Below are positions 18,070 through 26,647 of a DNA stretch of 64,000 nucleotides, piece after piece. The translations under genes and the position numbers were made by a program. The notes below the pieces were generated by a model. That model searched no databases. It had not been told where the DNA came from and saw only the letters and a program-made list of their open reading frames with translations. Source of the stretch: Streptomyces sp. PH10-H1 (GTDB lineage Bacteria; Actinomycetota; Actinomycetes; Streptomycetales; Streptomycetaceae); NCBI RefSeq assembly GCF_030063355.1, contig NZ_JASISZ010000034.1, forward strand, positions 1 to 64,000. Direction: 5' to 3'. Numbering within the stretch: position 1 is the stretch's first letter; the number at the start of each line of letters is the position of its first letter.

Positions 18070-19262
18070 ACCGCCCCTGGCCCGCCGCGTACGCGCGCCT
18101 GCTGGGCGCGCGGCTGCTGCTGCGCAGCTACTTCTTCCTCCCCTACATCGTCCTGTACGCCCGCCAGGTCGGGGTGTCGCTGGGCACCCTCCTGGTCATC
18201 GAGGCCGTCTTCGCGCTGCTGATCGTGCTGATGGACCTGCCCGCCGGGCTCTTCGCGGACCGGATCGGGCCCCGGCAGGCGCTGGCGATCGGCGCCGGGA
18301 TGGAGGGCGCCGCCGCCCTGCTGCTGGGCTGCTGGCCGCACGCGCTGGTCTTCTGGCTCGTGCAGCCGCTGTTCGCGGCGGCCACCGCGCTCACCCAGGG
18401 CAGTGACGCGGGTCTGGCGGGCGCCCTGCTGCGCCGTGCCGGGCGCGGCGCGGAATTCGAGTCCGGGGAGCGGCTGTTCCAGGCCGGAGCGCTGGGCTGG
18501 AACGCGGTGGTCTTCGCCGCCGCCAGCGCGTTCTCCCTGATCTCCTTGCGCGCCACCTTCGTGGCCAGCGGCATCGTGCTGTGCCTGACCGTCGCGCTGG
18601 CCCTCTCGGTCCCCGACGCCCGCAGCGCCACCAATGACGACGAACGGCCGGGCCTGGTCGCGCAGTTGACCGGCGTGGGGCGCGCCGTGCGCGACACGGC
18701 CGGGCTGCGCTGGGACCTGACCGCGATGGTGCTGACCGGGACGGCGTTCTCGATCCTGCTCTATCTGACGCCCGTATACGTCGTGGGAGCCGGGATCGAC
18801 GAGCGGCTGGTCGGTCTCGTCGCCGCCGCCGTGGCGCTGGGCGCGGCGCTGCTGCTGCACACCGCGCCCGACGGCCTGGGGACCGGCACGGTGGTACTGG
18901 CCGCCGTCGCCGCGTCCGCCGCCCTCGCCTCGGCCTCCGTGGCACTCGTCCTGGCCGGGATCCTGGTGGTCCAGTGCGCCCAGGGACGGCTGCTGCCCTC
19001 CTACCGGGCGCTGGTGCTGCGCGATCTCGCCGACCGAGGCGACGCCACCGCGATGAGCGTGGTCACCACGGCGTCGAGTCTGGGATTCGCCGTACTGGCC
19101 CCCTTCCTCGGCATCCTGGTCGCCCGGCTGGAGCCGGACGGGCTGGCACTGGTGTGCGCACTGCTCTTCTCCTGCGCCGGGGCGACGCTGCTGGTCCGGA
19201 TGCGCACGGCACGGCGGTGGCGGACCGGCGCACCGGCCGGCCGGCAGGAGGGCGCCGTATGA
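18066..19262 (+). CDS. Major facilitator superfamily exporter
   Basis: The 398-residue protein has about 12 predicted transmembrane helices and the MFS loop motif DLPAGLFADRIGPRQAL between helices 2 and 3. It starts GTG, overlapping the maturase stop by four bases (GTGA), and its own stop overlaps the SDR start by four bases (ATGA). That tight coupling places it in the RiPP-type operon, where it most likely exports the mature product. Import is less likely. The central loop (DARSATNDDERPG) is cytoplasmic by the positive-inside rule. Confidence 0.87.
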   Translation: MNRPWPAAYARLLGARLLLRSYFFLPYIVLYARQVGVSLGTLLVIEAVFALLIVLMDLPAGLFADRIGPRQALAIGAGMEGAAALLLGCWPHALVFWLVQPLFAAATALTQGSDAGLAGALLRRAGRGAEFESGERLFQAGALGWNAVVFAAASAFSLISLRATFVASGIVLCLTVALALSVPDARSATNDDERPGLVAQLTGVGRAVRDTAGLRWDLTAMVLTGTAFSILLYLTPVYVVGAGIDERLVGLVAAAVALGAALLLHTAPDGLGTGTVVLAAVAASAALASASVALVLAGILVVQCAQGRLLPSYRALVLRDLADRGDATAMSVVTTASSLGFAVLAPFLGILVARLEPDGLALVCALLFSCAGATLLVRMRTARRWRTGAPAGRQEGAV

Positions 19263-20000
19263 GCGGACGGGAGCCCTGGTCGCTGGCCGGCCGCCGGGTG
19301 GTGCTCACCGGGGCCGCGGGAGCGGTCGGCCGGGAGGCGGCCGCCGCCTTCACCGCCGCGGGCGCCGTCGTCGTCGGCGTGGACCGCAACGAGGCGCCGC
19401 TGCGGGAGATGCGCGAGGACGGCATCCTCGCCGATCATCTGTGCGGCGATCTGCGCGAGCGGGACGTCCAGGACGCCGCGGCCGAATGCTGCGACGCCGA
19501 TGTGCTGGTCAACAACGTCGGCGCGGGCGACGCCCGGCCGCTCGCCGACACCGACGACGAGCTGATCGACCGGATGCTCGACATCAACCTCAAGACGGGC
19601 GGCGGGTCTGTGCCGCCGCTTCGCACCGCGGATGGCCGCCCGCGGCCGGGGAAAGATCATCAACATCTCCTCGGTGCTGGCTCTGCACCCCGTCCCCACC
19701 GTCCCCGCATACGCGGCGGCCAAGGCCGCCCTCATCGGCTACACCCGCAGCGCCGCGCTCGAATACGCGGCATTCGGCGTGCAGATCAATGTGCTGGCTC
19801 CCGGCTATCTCGAAGGGCCCAAGAACGCCGCCTACTTCGCCTCCGCGGCGGGCCGGCGCTTCCAGGACCGCTTCATGCCCGACGGCAAGGTGGGACCCAC
19901 CGACGCGCTCAACGGTCCGCTGCTCTTCCTCGCCTCCGCCATGTCCGACCACGTCACCGGCCACGTGCTCATCGTGGACGGCGGCTACAGCATCTGGTGA
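19259..20000 (+). pseudogene. Short-chain dehydrogenase/reductase, frameshifted at about 19600
   Basis: The first ~115 codons (frame of 19259) encode the cofactor motif TGAAGAVGREAA and VNNVGAG. The rest, NISS, the catalytic YAAAK and the C-terminal GHVLIVDGGYSIW, is in another frame ending at 20000. The switch falls in the GC run ACGGGCGGCGGGTCTG (19595-19610). Removing one G would give an unbroken SDR of 246 residues reading NLKTGGGLCRRFAPRM. Without repair the first frame runs, stop-free, into the downstream M14-like gene. It may be a sequencing error or a real mutation. The intact enzyme would oxidise or reduce the RiPP product with NAD(P). Confidence 0.8.
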
Positions 20001-20005
20001 GTGCC

Positions 20006-20926
20006 ATGGAATGGATCGCGCGGCCCCGCTACCGGCTCCCGCTGGAGGACGCCGAGTACGCCTGGCCCAGCCACCCGTCGATGACCGTCGAATGGTTCGG
20101 CACCGGTGATCCGGCGATCGCCCTGGCCCTGATGCCGCATGCCAACGAACCGCTGGGCTACGCCCTGCACCGGCCGCTGGAGAACCTCGCTCCCGGCTGT
20201 GGGCGGGTGGCCGTGGTCTGGCCGGTGGATCCGCCGCCCGCCGACCGGTACTTCCCGCTCCCCTGCGACTTCCGGGAATTCCTGCGGACGGGTTATCTCC
20301 AACCGCTCGAGGAGCAGACGGAATTCGCCCACAGCGCCGACCCGGCCACGCTCACCCAGTGCCATGCCGCCGACTTCCGCCGGCTGGTGCAGCTGGCCGC
20401 TCCGGCCGCGCTGATCCTGGTCCACAACGACGCGTTCTCCCGGATCCCCTACCTGTACGGCAACCGCCGGTGGCCCGAGGCCGAGCGGCTGCTCGCCTCG
20501 GCGCCGGCCGACGCGTTCCCCGACGTCCCGCTGGACGAGGTCGAGTGGACCCACCACCTCGGACCGCGCACCTACGCCTACTTCAAGGCGGCCGACATCG
20601 ACGTCCACGGCAGCGAGGCGGCCGGCGTCTACGTCGCCGAAGCACTGCGCATCCCGGTCCTCACCGCGGAACTGCCGATGTTCGACTGGACCGGCATCGG
20701 CGACGGGCTGCGGATCGCGGTGCGCCGGCGGATGGAACGGTGGATCGAGGAGGGCTGCGGCGACACCGCCTCGATGGTCGCCGACAGCGATGCCCTGCTC
20801 GCCGGACGCCCCGTGCCGATGATCGCGCCCGAGGTCAACGCCCGCGCGCTGCACGCGATCCTGGAAGGCGTACGCGCCGAACTCGACGTTTGGCCGACGG
20901 CCTCCGAGCGGTCAACTCGCCTCTGA
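20006..20926 (+). CDS. M14-like zinc carboxypeptidase/deacylase in the RiPP-type cluster
   Basis: The 306-residue protein contains ALMPHANEPLG, where His45 and Glu48 match the HxxE zinc ligands of M14 peptidases. It also contains LILVHND (His140), a candidate third ligand, followed by RIPYLYG as in related actinobacterial M14 proteins. It follows the SDR by five bases, so it belongs to the operon. A natural role is trimming the modified peptide at its C-terminus or releasing the core, comparable to MftE in mycofactocin although of another family. Zinc ligand assignment is by motif only. Confidence 0.65.
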   Translation: MEWIARPRYRLPLEDAEYAWPSHPSMTVEWFGTGDPAIALALMPHANEPLGYALHRPLENLAPGCGRVAVVWPVDPPPADRYFPLPCDFREFLRTGYLQPLEEQTEFAHSADPATLTQCHAADFRRLVQLAAPAALILVHNDAFSRIPYLYGNRRWPEAERLLASAPADAFPDVPLDEVEWTHHLGPRTYAYFKAADIDVHGSEAAGVYVAEALRIPVLTAELPMFDWTGIGDGLRIAVRRRMERWIEEGCGDTASMVADSDALLAGRPVPMIAPEVNARALHAILEGVRAELDVWPTASERSTRL

Positions 20927-21145
20927 TGGAACCTTCTTGATCCCATACCGGGACATCGGTGGTCACTCCACGGACTGCGGCGTTCCCGAGGCCCGCAGGC
21001 CTGGTTGATTCCGGTTCTTCGATGGCATATTCCAAAGGCGAACAAACGTAGCTCAGCTCATCCGAGTTGGGCAGTCCCGGCTGCCCGTGCACGGTGCTCC
21101 GCCCGTCCAACCGCCCCACGGACCGACAACCGCCCCAGAGGAGTC

Positions 21146-21196
21146 ATGATCGACACATCCCAGCCGACTGTACGAAAACAAGTGCGCCCGCACTGA
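21146..21196 (+). CDS. 16-residue leader peptide candidate upstream of terpene synthase
   Basis: An ATG with a strong ribosome site (CAGAGGAGTC) opens a 16-codon frame, MIDTSQPTVRKQVRPH, which ends 31 bases before the terpene synthase start. That gene has its own site (CGAGGAGATCGC). The peptide is basic at its C-terminus (RKQVRPH). It may be an upstream ORF that tunes translation or simply a chance frame. The rest of the 20927-21227 gap shows nothing else clear. Confidence 0.35.
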   Translation: MIDTSQPTVRKQVRPH

Positions 21197-21227
21197 ATCG
21201 GTCTCAGCCCCCACCCGAGGAGATCGC

Positions 21228-22274
21228 ATGGCCACCAGCACCGCTCCCGAACTGCTGCCCTTCACCGTCGACTGCCCGCCGATCTGGTGCCCGATTCCGG
21301 TCCGTATGCATCCGGACGCGGAGGGCATCGATGATCATCTCCTCGACTGGGCCAAACGCTCCGATCTGATCCGCAGCCGGTCCGCAGCCGAGCGGTTCCA
21401 CTCCGCGGGCTTCGGCGAGTTCGCGGCACGGGTGTATCCCCGTGCCACGCGGCTGCACCTGGTGGCCGAGTGGCAGGCCTTCAACTGGATCGTCGATGAC
21501 CGGCTCGATGAGGGGTACCTGGAAGGATCCCACCAGGAGCGTGAACACATCGTCCACGATCTGGTCGCCCAGATGCCGCTGGACCTGCGCGCCCCGCGCG
21601 CGTCCGGCCCGCTGACCGCGGCGTTGTCGGACCTCTGGCAGCGCACCGCGAACCACCACTCCTGGGCGTGGCGGGAGCGATTCGCCGCTCACTACCTGGA
21701 CTTCCTGGCGTTCACGCTGCTGCCGCACTCGCGCCCGGAGGGGCCGGCCGTGCCTCCCTCCGATGTGCCGACCTTCGTGCGGCGACGCCGGTTGAATTCC
21801 GGGTGCGAAATGAGTTTCGACCTCATCGAGACCGCGAACGCTCAAGAGGTCCCTGCGGCTGTGGCGCGCAGCGACGCCTACCGGGCCGTCCGGCTTGCCG
21901 CCAACGACGTCATCTCCTGGACCAACGACATGTTCTCCATACGCAAGGAGACCGCCCGCGGGGACCAGGACCACCTCGCGGCCGTTCTCCGGCACAGCAC
22001 CGGCAGTACCTGGCAGGAAGCCCTCACGCGGGCGGCGGTCATGGTCGAGGCGCTCACCCGGGACTTCCTCGAGGCCAGCGAGGACCTGCGCGCCAGCCGC
22101 GCCGTCTACGGTCTCGGCCACGCAGCCTGGATTCCGGTCGATGAATCGCTGACCGACCTCGGCGAATGGATCGCCGGGAGCTTGAGCTGGCACCAGTGGT
22201 CCCCACGCTACAAGGACGTGGAGACCACCGAAGCAGGCGCCGTTCCCACCTACATAGAGCGGCACTTGGTGTGA
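21228..22274 (+). CDS. Class I terpene synthase (sesquiterpene-type)
   Basis: The 348-residue protein has the aspartate-rich motif DDRLDE at residues 90-95 and the NSE motif NDMFSIRKE at 233-241, both of which bind the magnesium-diphosphate cluster. The length and the RY-like C-terminal WSPRYKD are typical for bacterial mono/sesquiterpene cyclases. It should cyclise farnesyl or geranyl diphosphate in the cytosol. It is convergent with the conservon P450 (47-base gap), so the P450 is a candidate tailoring enzyme. Product is unpredictable from sequence. Confidence 0.93.
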   Translation: MATSTAPELLPFTVDCPPIWCPIPVRMHPDAEGIDDHLLDWAKRSDLIRSRSAAERFHSAGFGEFAARVYPRATRLHLVAEWQAFNWIVDDRLDEGYLEGSHQEREHIVHDLVAQMPLDLRAPRASGPLTAALSDLWQRTANHHSWAWRERFAAHYLDFLAFTLLPHSRPEGPAVPPSDVPTFVRRRRLNSGCEMSFDLIETANAQEVPAAVARSDAYRAVRLAANDVISWTNDMFSIRKETARGDQDHLAAVLRHSTGSTWQEALTRAAVMVEALTRDFLEASEDLRASRAVYGLGHAAWIPVDESLTDLGEWIAGSLSWHQWSPRYKDVETTEAGAVPTYIERHLV

Positions 22275-22320
22275 CGGCAGGGGTCCGCGTGCCCGTCGGC
22301 CCGCCCGTTCCGGCGACCGG

Positions 22321-23763
22321 TCACCGGCCCCGCAGCCAGCGGGCCGGCGCCCTCCACCACGGTGTGCGCAGCCGAGGCGCGTGCTGCGGCGGCGGGGGGA
22401 TCGACGGTGCGGCGGGTGGCATCTCCGCACGCGTCGCAGCCTGGGCCGGTACCGGTGCGGGCTGCGCGAGCGACTCCGCGTGCGCGGGCTTGCGCGGGGT
22501 GAAGGTTACCGGCAGCGCGGCCAGATTGCGGGACAGCAGGGTGGGGGTCCAGCTCAACTCGTCCTCGTCAACGGCCAGCGTGAGGTCGGGCAACCGGGTG
22601 AGCAGGGCATCGATTCCCGTGTCGGCGATCGCGCGCCCGAGGTCCTGGCCGGGGCACTCGTGCGGGCCGCGGCTGAACGCGAGGTGGGAACGGTTGCCGT
22701 ACATGGGCACCGAGAGGTCGGGGCGGACGGCCGGGTCGACGTTGCCGCCGGCCAGGCAGAGCACCAGCATGTCCCCGCCCCTGATGTGCTGCCCGCCCAG
22801 CTCCGTGTCGCCGGTGGCCCATCGGCCGTACACGGTCGTGAACGGCGGCGCGTCCCACAGTGACTGTTCCAGGGCATCGGGAATGGTCATCTGGAGGCCG
22901 GCCAGGGATGCCCGGAATCGGCGGTCGGTGAGCACCATGCGCAGGGTGTTCACGATCAGGTTGGCGGTGGTCGAGTAGCCCGCGATGAGGACGAGGCGCA
23001 GGTGTTCCAGCGCCTCGTCGTCGGTCAGGGCGGCGGAGTTGCCGATGAGCCACGAGGCGAAGTCGTTGCCCGGTTCGGCACGTTTGCGGGCGACGAGCTC
23101 CCGCAACGTCTTCACCAGGTAGTCGTTGCTCGCGATGGCGGTCTCCGAGCCCTTCATCATGTCCTGCGCGGCTTCGACCAGACGCGGCCCGTAGTCGTCG
23201 GACATGCCGAGAACCTGCGTCATGACGAGCATCGGCAGGTGGCCCGCGAACTGCGTCACCAGATCGGCGTGGCCGTCGGAGCAGAAGGTGTCGACCAGTT
23301 GGTTGGCGAAGCGGTTGACGTAGCGGCGGATCCCGCGGCCGTCGAAGCGCTCCATGCTCTGGGTGACCGCCGCCCGGAGGCGTTGGTGCTCCGCGCCGTC
23401 GACGAAGGAGCACATGGGCTGCCAGGCGACGATCGGAAGCAGCGGAGAGTCGAGGGGAACGCGGCCCTGCTGCAGCTCCAGCCAGCGCCGGGAGTCACGG
23501 GAGAACCGCGAGGGCGTGCGGGCGACCTCCTCGTTCTCGCGGTGGCCCAGCACGAGCCAGGCGGGGACGTCGCCGTGCAGCAGGACGGGCGCCACGGAGC
23601 CGTGTTCCTTGCGCAGCTGCTCGTACAGGGCCATCGGGTCGGCATCGGCCTCGGGTCCGTACAGCCGCCGCCGGCCGTCGGCTCCCAGGGCGTGCGCCGG
23701 GCAGCCCGGGGGCGGGACAAGGGGGGAATCGGCATGGGTGTCGTCGGTGGGGGGAGTGCTCAC
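22321..23763 (-). CDS. cvnE: Conservon cytochrome P450, CYP157-like, without ExxR
   Basis: The 480-residue P450 has heme ligand Cys370 in FSRGPHECPG. The normally invariant K-helix ExxR is EQSLW (299-303). This replacement is known in the CYP157 family of Streptomyces conservons. The I-helix reads AGYSTT rather than AG(D/E)TT. Residues ~423-480 form a Pro/Ala-rich tail ending TPWWRAPARWLRGR, which could bind membrane. The GTG start overlaps the cvnD stop by four bases, making it the last gene of the conservon. A substrate is unknown; the adjacent terpene synthase is a natural candidate source. Confidence 0.88.
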   Translation of the reverse strand: MSTPPTDDTHADSPLVPPPGCPAHALGADGRRRLYGPEADADPMALYEQLRKEHGSVAPVLLHGDVPAWLVLGHRENEEVARTPSRFSRDSRRWLELQQGRVPLDSPLLPIVAWQPMCSFVDGAEHQRLRAAVTQSMERFDGRGIRRYVNRFANQLVDTFCSDGHADLVTQFAGHLPMLVMTQVLGMSDDYGPRLVEAAQDMMKGSETAIASNDYLVKTLRELVARKRAEPGNDFASWLIGNSAALTDDEALEHLRLVLIAGYSTTANLIVNTLRMVLTDRRFRASLAGLQMTIPDALEQSLWDAPPFTTVYGRWATGDTELGGQHIRGGDMLVLCLAGGNVDPAVRPDLSVPMYGNRSHLAFSRGPHECPGQDLGRAIADTGIDALLTRLPDLTLAVDEDELSWTPTLLSRNLAALPVTFTPRKPAHAESLAQPAPVPAQAATRAEMPPAAPSIPPPPQHAPRLRTPWWRAPARWLRGR

Positions 23764-24380
23764 TGGGGCTCCGGGTTCGCGGTGAGGGAGTGCAGGTAGC
23801 GCATGAGCGTCATCAGGACGTCCCGGCTGGACGCCCGCAGGCGGGCGTCGCAGTTGATGATCGGGACGTCGGCGGGCAGGTCCAGGGCGGCCCGCAGCTC
23901 CTCCGTGGGGTAGGAGGGGGCCTCGGGGAAGGTGTTTATGGCGACGACGAAGGGGACGCCGCGGTCCTCCAGTCGTCCGATCACGTCGAAGCTGACTTCC
24001 AGCCGACGGGTGTCGACCAGCACCACGGCGCCGAGTGCCCCGTCGAACAGGCCGTTCCACAGGAACCAGAAACGTTGCTGGCCCGGCGTTCCGAACAGAT
24101 ACAGCACCAGGTGCTCATTGAGGGTGATCCGGCCGAAGTCCATGGCCACGGTGGTGGCGGCCTTGTGCTCGACACCGTGGATGTCGTCGACCCCGACGCC
24201 GGCCTGCGTCATCGTCTCCTCGGTCGACAGCGGCCGGATCTCACTCACCGATCCGACCAGGGTCGTCTTGCCGACCCCGAAGCCGCCCACGATCACGACC
24301 TTCACCGCCGCGGCGGCCGTCGCGGGCAGTATGTCCTCGGTCCGCGGCCCGATGACGGTGTCAGAGCTTCTGAAGTCCAC
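23760..24380 (-). CDS. cvnD: Conservon small GTPase-like ATP/GTP-binding protein CvnD
   Basis: The 206-residue protein carries a Walker A motif GGFGVGKTT (about 32-40) and the switch-like segment YLFGTPGQQRFW, equivalent to DxxG-Q of Ras-like proteins. AINTFP is a likely variant of the base-specificity motif. CvnD proteins form membrane complexes with CvnA-C, a bacterial analogue of G-protein signalling controlling development and secondary metabolism. It overlaps cvnC by 20 bases, so the two are tightly coupled. Confidence 0.92.
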   Translation of the reverse strand: MDFRSSDTVIGPRTEDILPATAAAAVKVVIVGGFGVGKTTLVGSVSEIRPLSTEETMTQAGVGVDDIHGVEHKAATTVAMDFGRITLNEHLVLYLFGTPGQQRFWFLWNGLFDGALGAVVLVDTRRLEVSFDVIGRLEDRGVPFVVAINTFPEAPSYPTEELRAALDLPADVPIINCDARLRASSRDVLMTLMRYLHSLTANPEPQ

Positions 24381-24720
24381 GCATTACCGCCTCCAAGAGT
24401 GCAACATCGGGAAGAAGGGCGGGTGGAACCGGCTTTCGTGCCTCCACCCGCTTGTCGGCCAGCAGATCGGCGAGCAGTACGGTGACGACGCTGACGGGCA
24501 GCTCCAGATAGGCGGAGATCTCGGCCACCGAGAGCGGGGACCGGCACATGCGCACAATGGCGACGTGTTCGGGCTGCATCGTCGGCTGCGGTGGTGACCG
24601 GGACACGATCAGTGTGACCAGGTCGAGGACGACGTGATCAGTGGATCCACTGCGTCCCCCGGTGATGACATAGAGCCGCTCGGGGCTGGCTTCATCCCAA
24701 TCTTGGTCTGATTCGCTCAT
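24361..24720 (-). CDS. cvnC: Conservon DUF742 winged-helix protein CvnC
   Basis: The 119-residue DUF742 protein has a typical RLYVITGGRS N-terminus, a central EHVAIVRMCRSPLSVAEISA helix-turn-helix-like segment, and the C-terminus LLEAVMRGLQKL. The start at 24720 overlaps the cvnB stop by four bases (ATGA). CvnC is the adaptor component of the conservon complex. The frame is open further upstream through cvnB, but homologues start here. Confidence 0.9.
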   Translation of the reverse strand: MSESDQDWDEASPERLYVITGGRSGSTDHVVLDLVTLIVSRSPPQPTMQPEHVAIVRMCRSPLSVAEISAYLELPVSVVTVLLADLLADKRVEARKPVPPALLPDVALLEAVMRGLQKL

Positions 24721-25124
24721 GCGGGCTGCTCGTCGTTGCGCGGCGGACTGTTCAGATGTTCGCCGATCCGGGCCACCAGGTCGCGCATGCGCAGTCCCAT
24801 CAGGCCGGCGTCGACGCCCTCGTCGGCGAGCACGGCCAGATATGCCCGCTCCCCGGCGGCCATGAGGTAGAAGAAGCCGCCGGTGATCTCGATGACGACC
24901 ATCCGCATCCGCCCGTCGCTGTGCGGGACTTCCGCGGCGACCGCCGCTGCCAGGCTCTGCAGGCCGGCGCATGCCGCCGCCAGCCGCTCAGCGGTGTCCC
25001 TTTCGGTGCCGTGCTGAGCCATGAGCAAGCCGTCGGATGACAGAACCACCACGTGGCGGGTCTGCGGAACGCCTTCCGCGAGATCCTTGAGCAACCAGTC
25101 GAAGTTAGCCCGCTGCTGAATCAC
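24717..25124 (-). CDS. cvnB: Conservon roadblock/LC7 protein CvnB
   Basis: The 135-residue protein is a Roadblock/LC7 domain: NFDWLLKDLAEGVPQTRHVVVLSSDGLLM, an AERLAAACAGLQSLA helix, and the beta-strand FFYLMAAGERAYLAVLAD. In conservons the roadblock protein is thought to regulate the nucleotide cycle of CvnD. It is separated from cvnA by two bases, part of a strictly coupled cvnA-B-C-D-E series. Confidence 0.92.
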   Translation of the reverse strand: MIQQRANFDWLLKDLAEGVPQTRHVVVLSSDGLLMAQHGTERDTAERLAAACAGLQSLAAAVAAEVPHSDGRMRMVVIEITGGFFYLMAAGERAYLAVLADEGVDAGLMGLRMRDLVARIGEHLNSPPRNDEQPA

Positions 25125-25126
25125 GG

Positions 25127-26647
25127 CTATTCATCCCTATCCGACGACGTGTCACTGGTTTGGCTTTCGGGGCCCGTGGTCGACGTCTCGCCGGACACGC
25201 CCCGTTGAAAATCGGCCAACCACAAACCGGGCGGCGTGGGCTGATCGGAAGGCGGCGGGGACTCGGCTGCGGCACGCCCCGCGGACGCCTGCGCCTCGGT
25301 GGTGACGGCGCGGCGACTGCGGCGCTGCGGCAGGCCGTTGGGCGTCCGCTCGTACTCCGGTGACGTCCCGTTCGCCTGCACCGGGCCGGTGACCGGTGGG
25401 CGGGCGGCGGGCAGTGCGGGTCTGCGTGCCGAGCCCGAAGAGACGGCGGCGGCGTGCCGGCCTCCTGCCAGGGCTCCAACTCCGTGATCCGGTCCGGTCA
25501 ACGGTCCGGCCAGCGATCCGGCCAGCGGGGTTGTCGTCGTGAGGTCGGTGGGCACGATCACCACCGCGCGGACGCCGCCGTACGCGGAGGGACGCAGCGA
25601 GACCTGCAGGTTGTACTCCTGAGCCAGCCGTCCCACCACCGCCAGGCCGAGCCGCGGGGTTTCACCCAGGTCCTTCAAGTCGATCCCGGACTGCGCCTCC
25701 CGGAGCATCCGCTCGGCCCGCTCGCGGGCCTCTTCGCTCAGGCTCACCCCGCCGTCCTCGATCTCGATCGCGATGCCGGCCTGGACCTCCGAGGCGGTCA
25801 GGATCACCCGCGTGTTCGGCGGCGAGTACCGGGTCGCGTTGTCGAGAAGCTCGGCCAGCGCGTGGATCACCGGCTCCACCGCACGCCCGACGACGGCGAC
25901 CTGCGTCACCGCCTGCAGATCCACCCGCTGGTAGTCCAGGATCCGCGACATGGCCCCGCGCAGCACGTTGTACAGCGGCACGGCCTTGCTCCACTGCCGG
26001 CCCGAGCGGGCTCCGCCGAGGACGGCGATGCCGTCGGCGAGACGCCCGACCAGCGCGGTGCCGTGGTCCAGGCGCATCAGGTCGCCGAGGACGTCGGGGT
26101 CCTGTCCGTGCCGTTCCTGCATCTCCCGGGTGGCATGCGCCTGCTGGTGCACGATGGCCTGCACGCGGCGGGCGATATTGACGAACGCTCGTTGCGCGGC
26201 CTCGCGCAGACCCTCTTCGGTGTCCACGGCTTCCAGCACCCAGCGCATCACCGCTAGATGCTCGGGCCGGACAGGCCCCGCGCGGTCCAGCGCCTCGTCG
26301 ACCGTCTCGCCTTTCTGAAGCCGGGCCACCGCCTCCGGCAGCAGTTCCTCAGCCAGCCGCAGCGTCTGGATCTCGTGTTCGTGCAGGAGGCGTCTGAGGC
26401 CTTCCATGCCCGTGGCGTGCTCGATGCGCAGCGCGGCGATGACCCGGCCCCGGCGCACCGCCACAGCCGCTAAGACGGCCACCGCCAGCGTCGCCGTCAC
26501 ACCGCACCAGCCGACGGCCACCCGCGCCTCAGCCGGGACGACGGACACGGCGACGACCGCGATCACCGCAGTGACCGCCGGGGGAAGGAGCAATGCGAGG
26601 GCAGAGGACAGCCGTTGTTCACCGGGTGGCGATTCATCACGAACCAT
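25127..26647 (-). CDS. cvnA: Conservon sensor-kinase-like protein CvnA
   Basis: The protein is about 506 residues. Two transmembrane helices lie near the N-terminus (about 15-33 and 43-62), followed by a nitrate/HAMP-like helical region and a C-terminal HATPase domain with ELLDNATRYSPPNT (N-box) and GLAVVGRLAQEYN. No canonical phosphoacceptor H-box is obvious, as in other CvnA proteins. The C-terminal ~110 residues are Pro/Ala/Gly-rich and disordered. The start at 26647 (MVRDESPPGEQ) follows TTGAGGTTGCAG; an open frame extends to 26725. Confidence 0.9.
   Translation of the reverse strand: MVRDESPPGEQRLSSALALLLPPAVTAVIAVVAVSVVPAEARVAVGWCGVTATLAVAVLAAVAVRRGRVIAALRIEHATGMEGLRRLLHEHEIQTLRLAEELLPEAVARLQKGETVDEALDRAGPVRPEHLAVMRWVLEAVDTEEGLREAAQRAFVNIARRVQAIVHQQAHATREMQERHGQDPDVLGDLMRLDHGTALVGRLADGIAVLGGARSGRQWSKAVPLYNVLRGAMSRILDYQRVDLQAVTQVAVVGRAVEPVIHALAELLDNATRYSPPNTRVILTASEVQAGIAIEIEDGGVSLSEEARERAERMLREAQSGIDLKDLGETPRLGLAVVGRLAQEYNLQVSLRPSAYGGVRAVVIVPTDLTTTTPLAGSLAGPLTGPDHGVGALAGGRHAAAVSSGSARRPALPAARPPVTGPVQANGTSPEYERTPNGLPQRRSRRAVTTEAQASAGRAAAESPPPSDQPTPPGLWLADFQRGVSGETSTTGPESQTSDTSSDRDE

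Noticed and set aside
18974-20926. Single 650-codon fusion of SDR and M14-like protein
   Set aside because: The middle ~130 codons are out-of-frame SDR sequence, and the M14-like gene has its own ATG at 20006; the continuity results from a frameshift plus a stop-poor frame.
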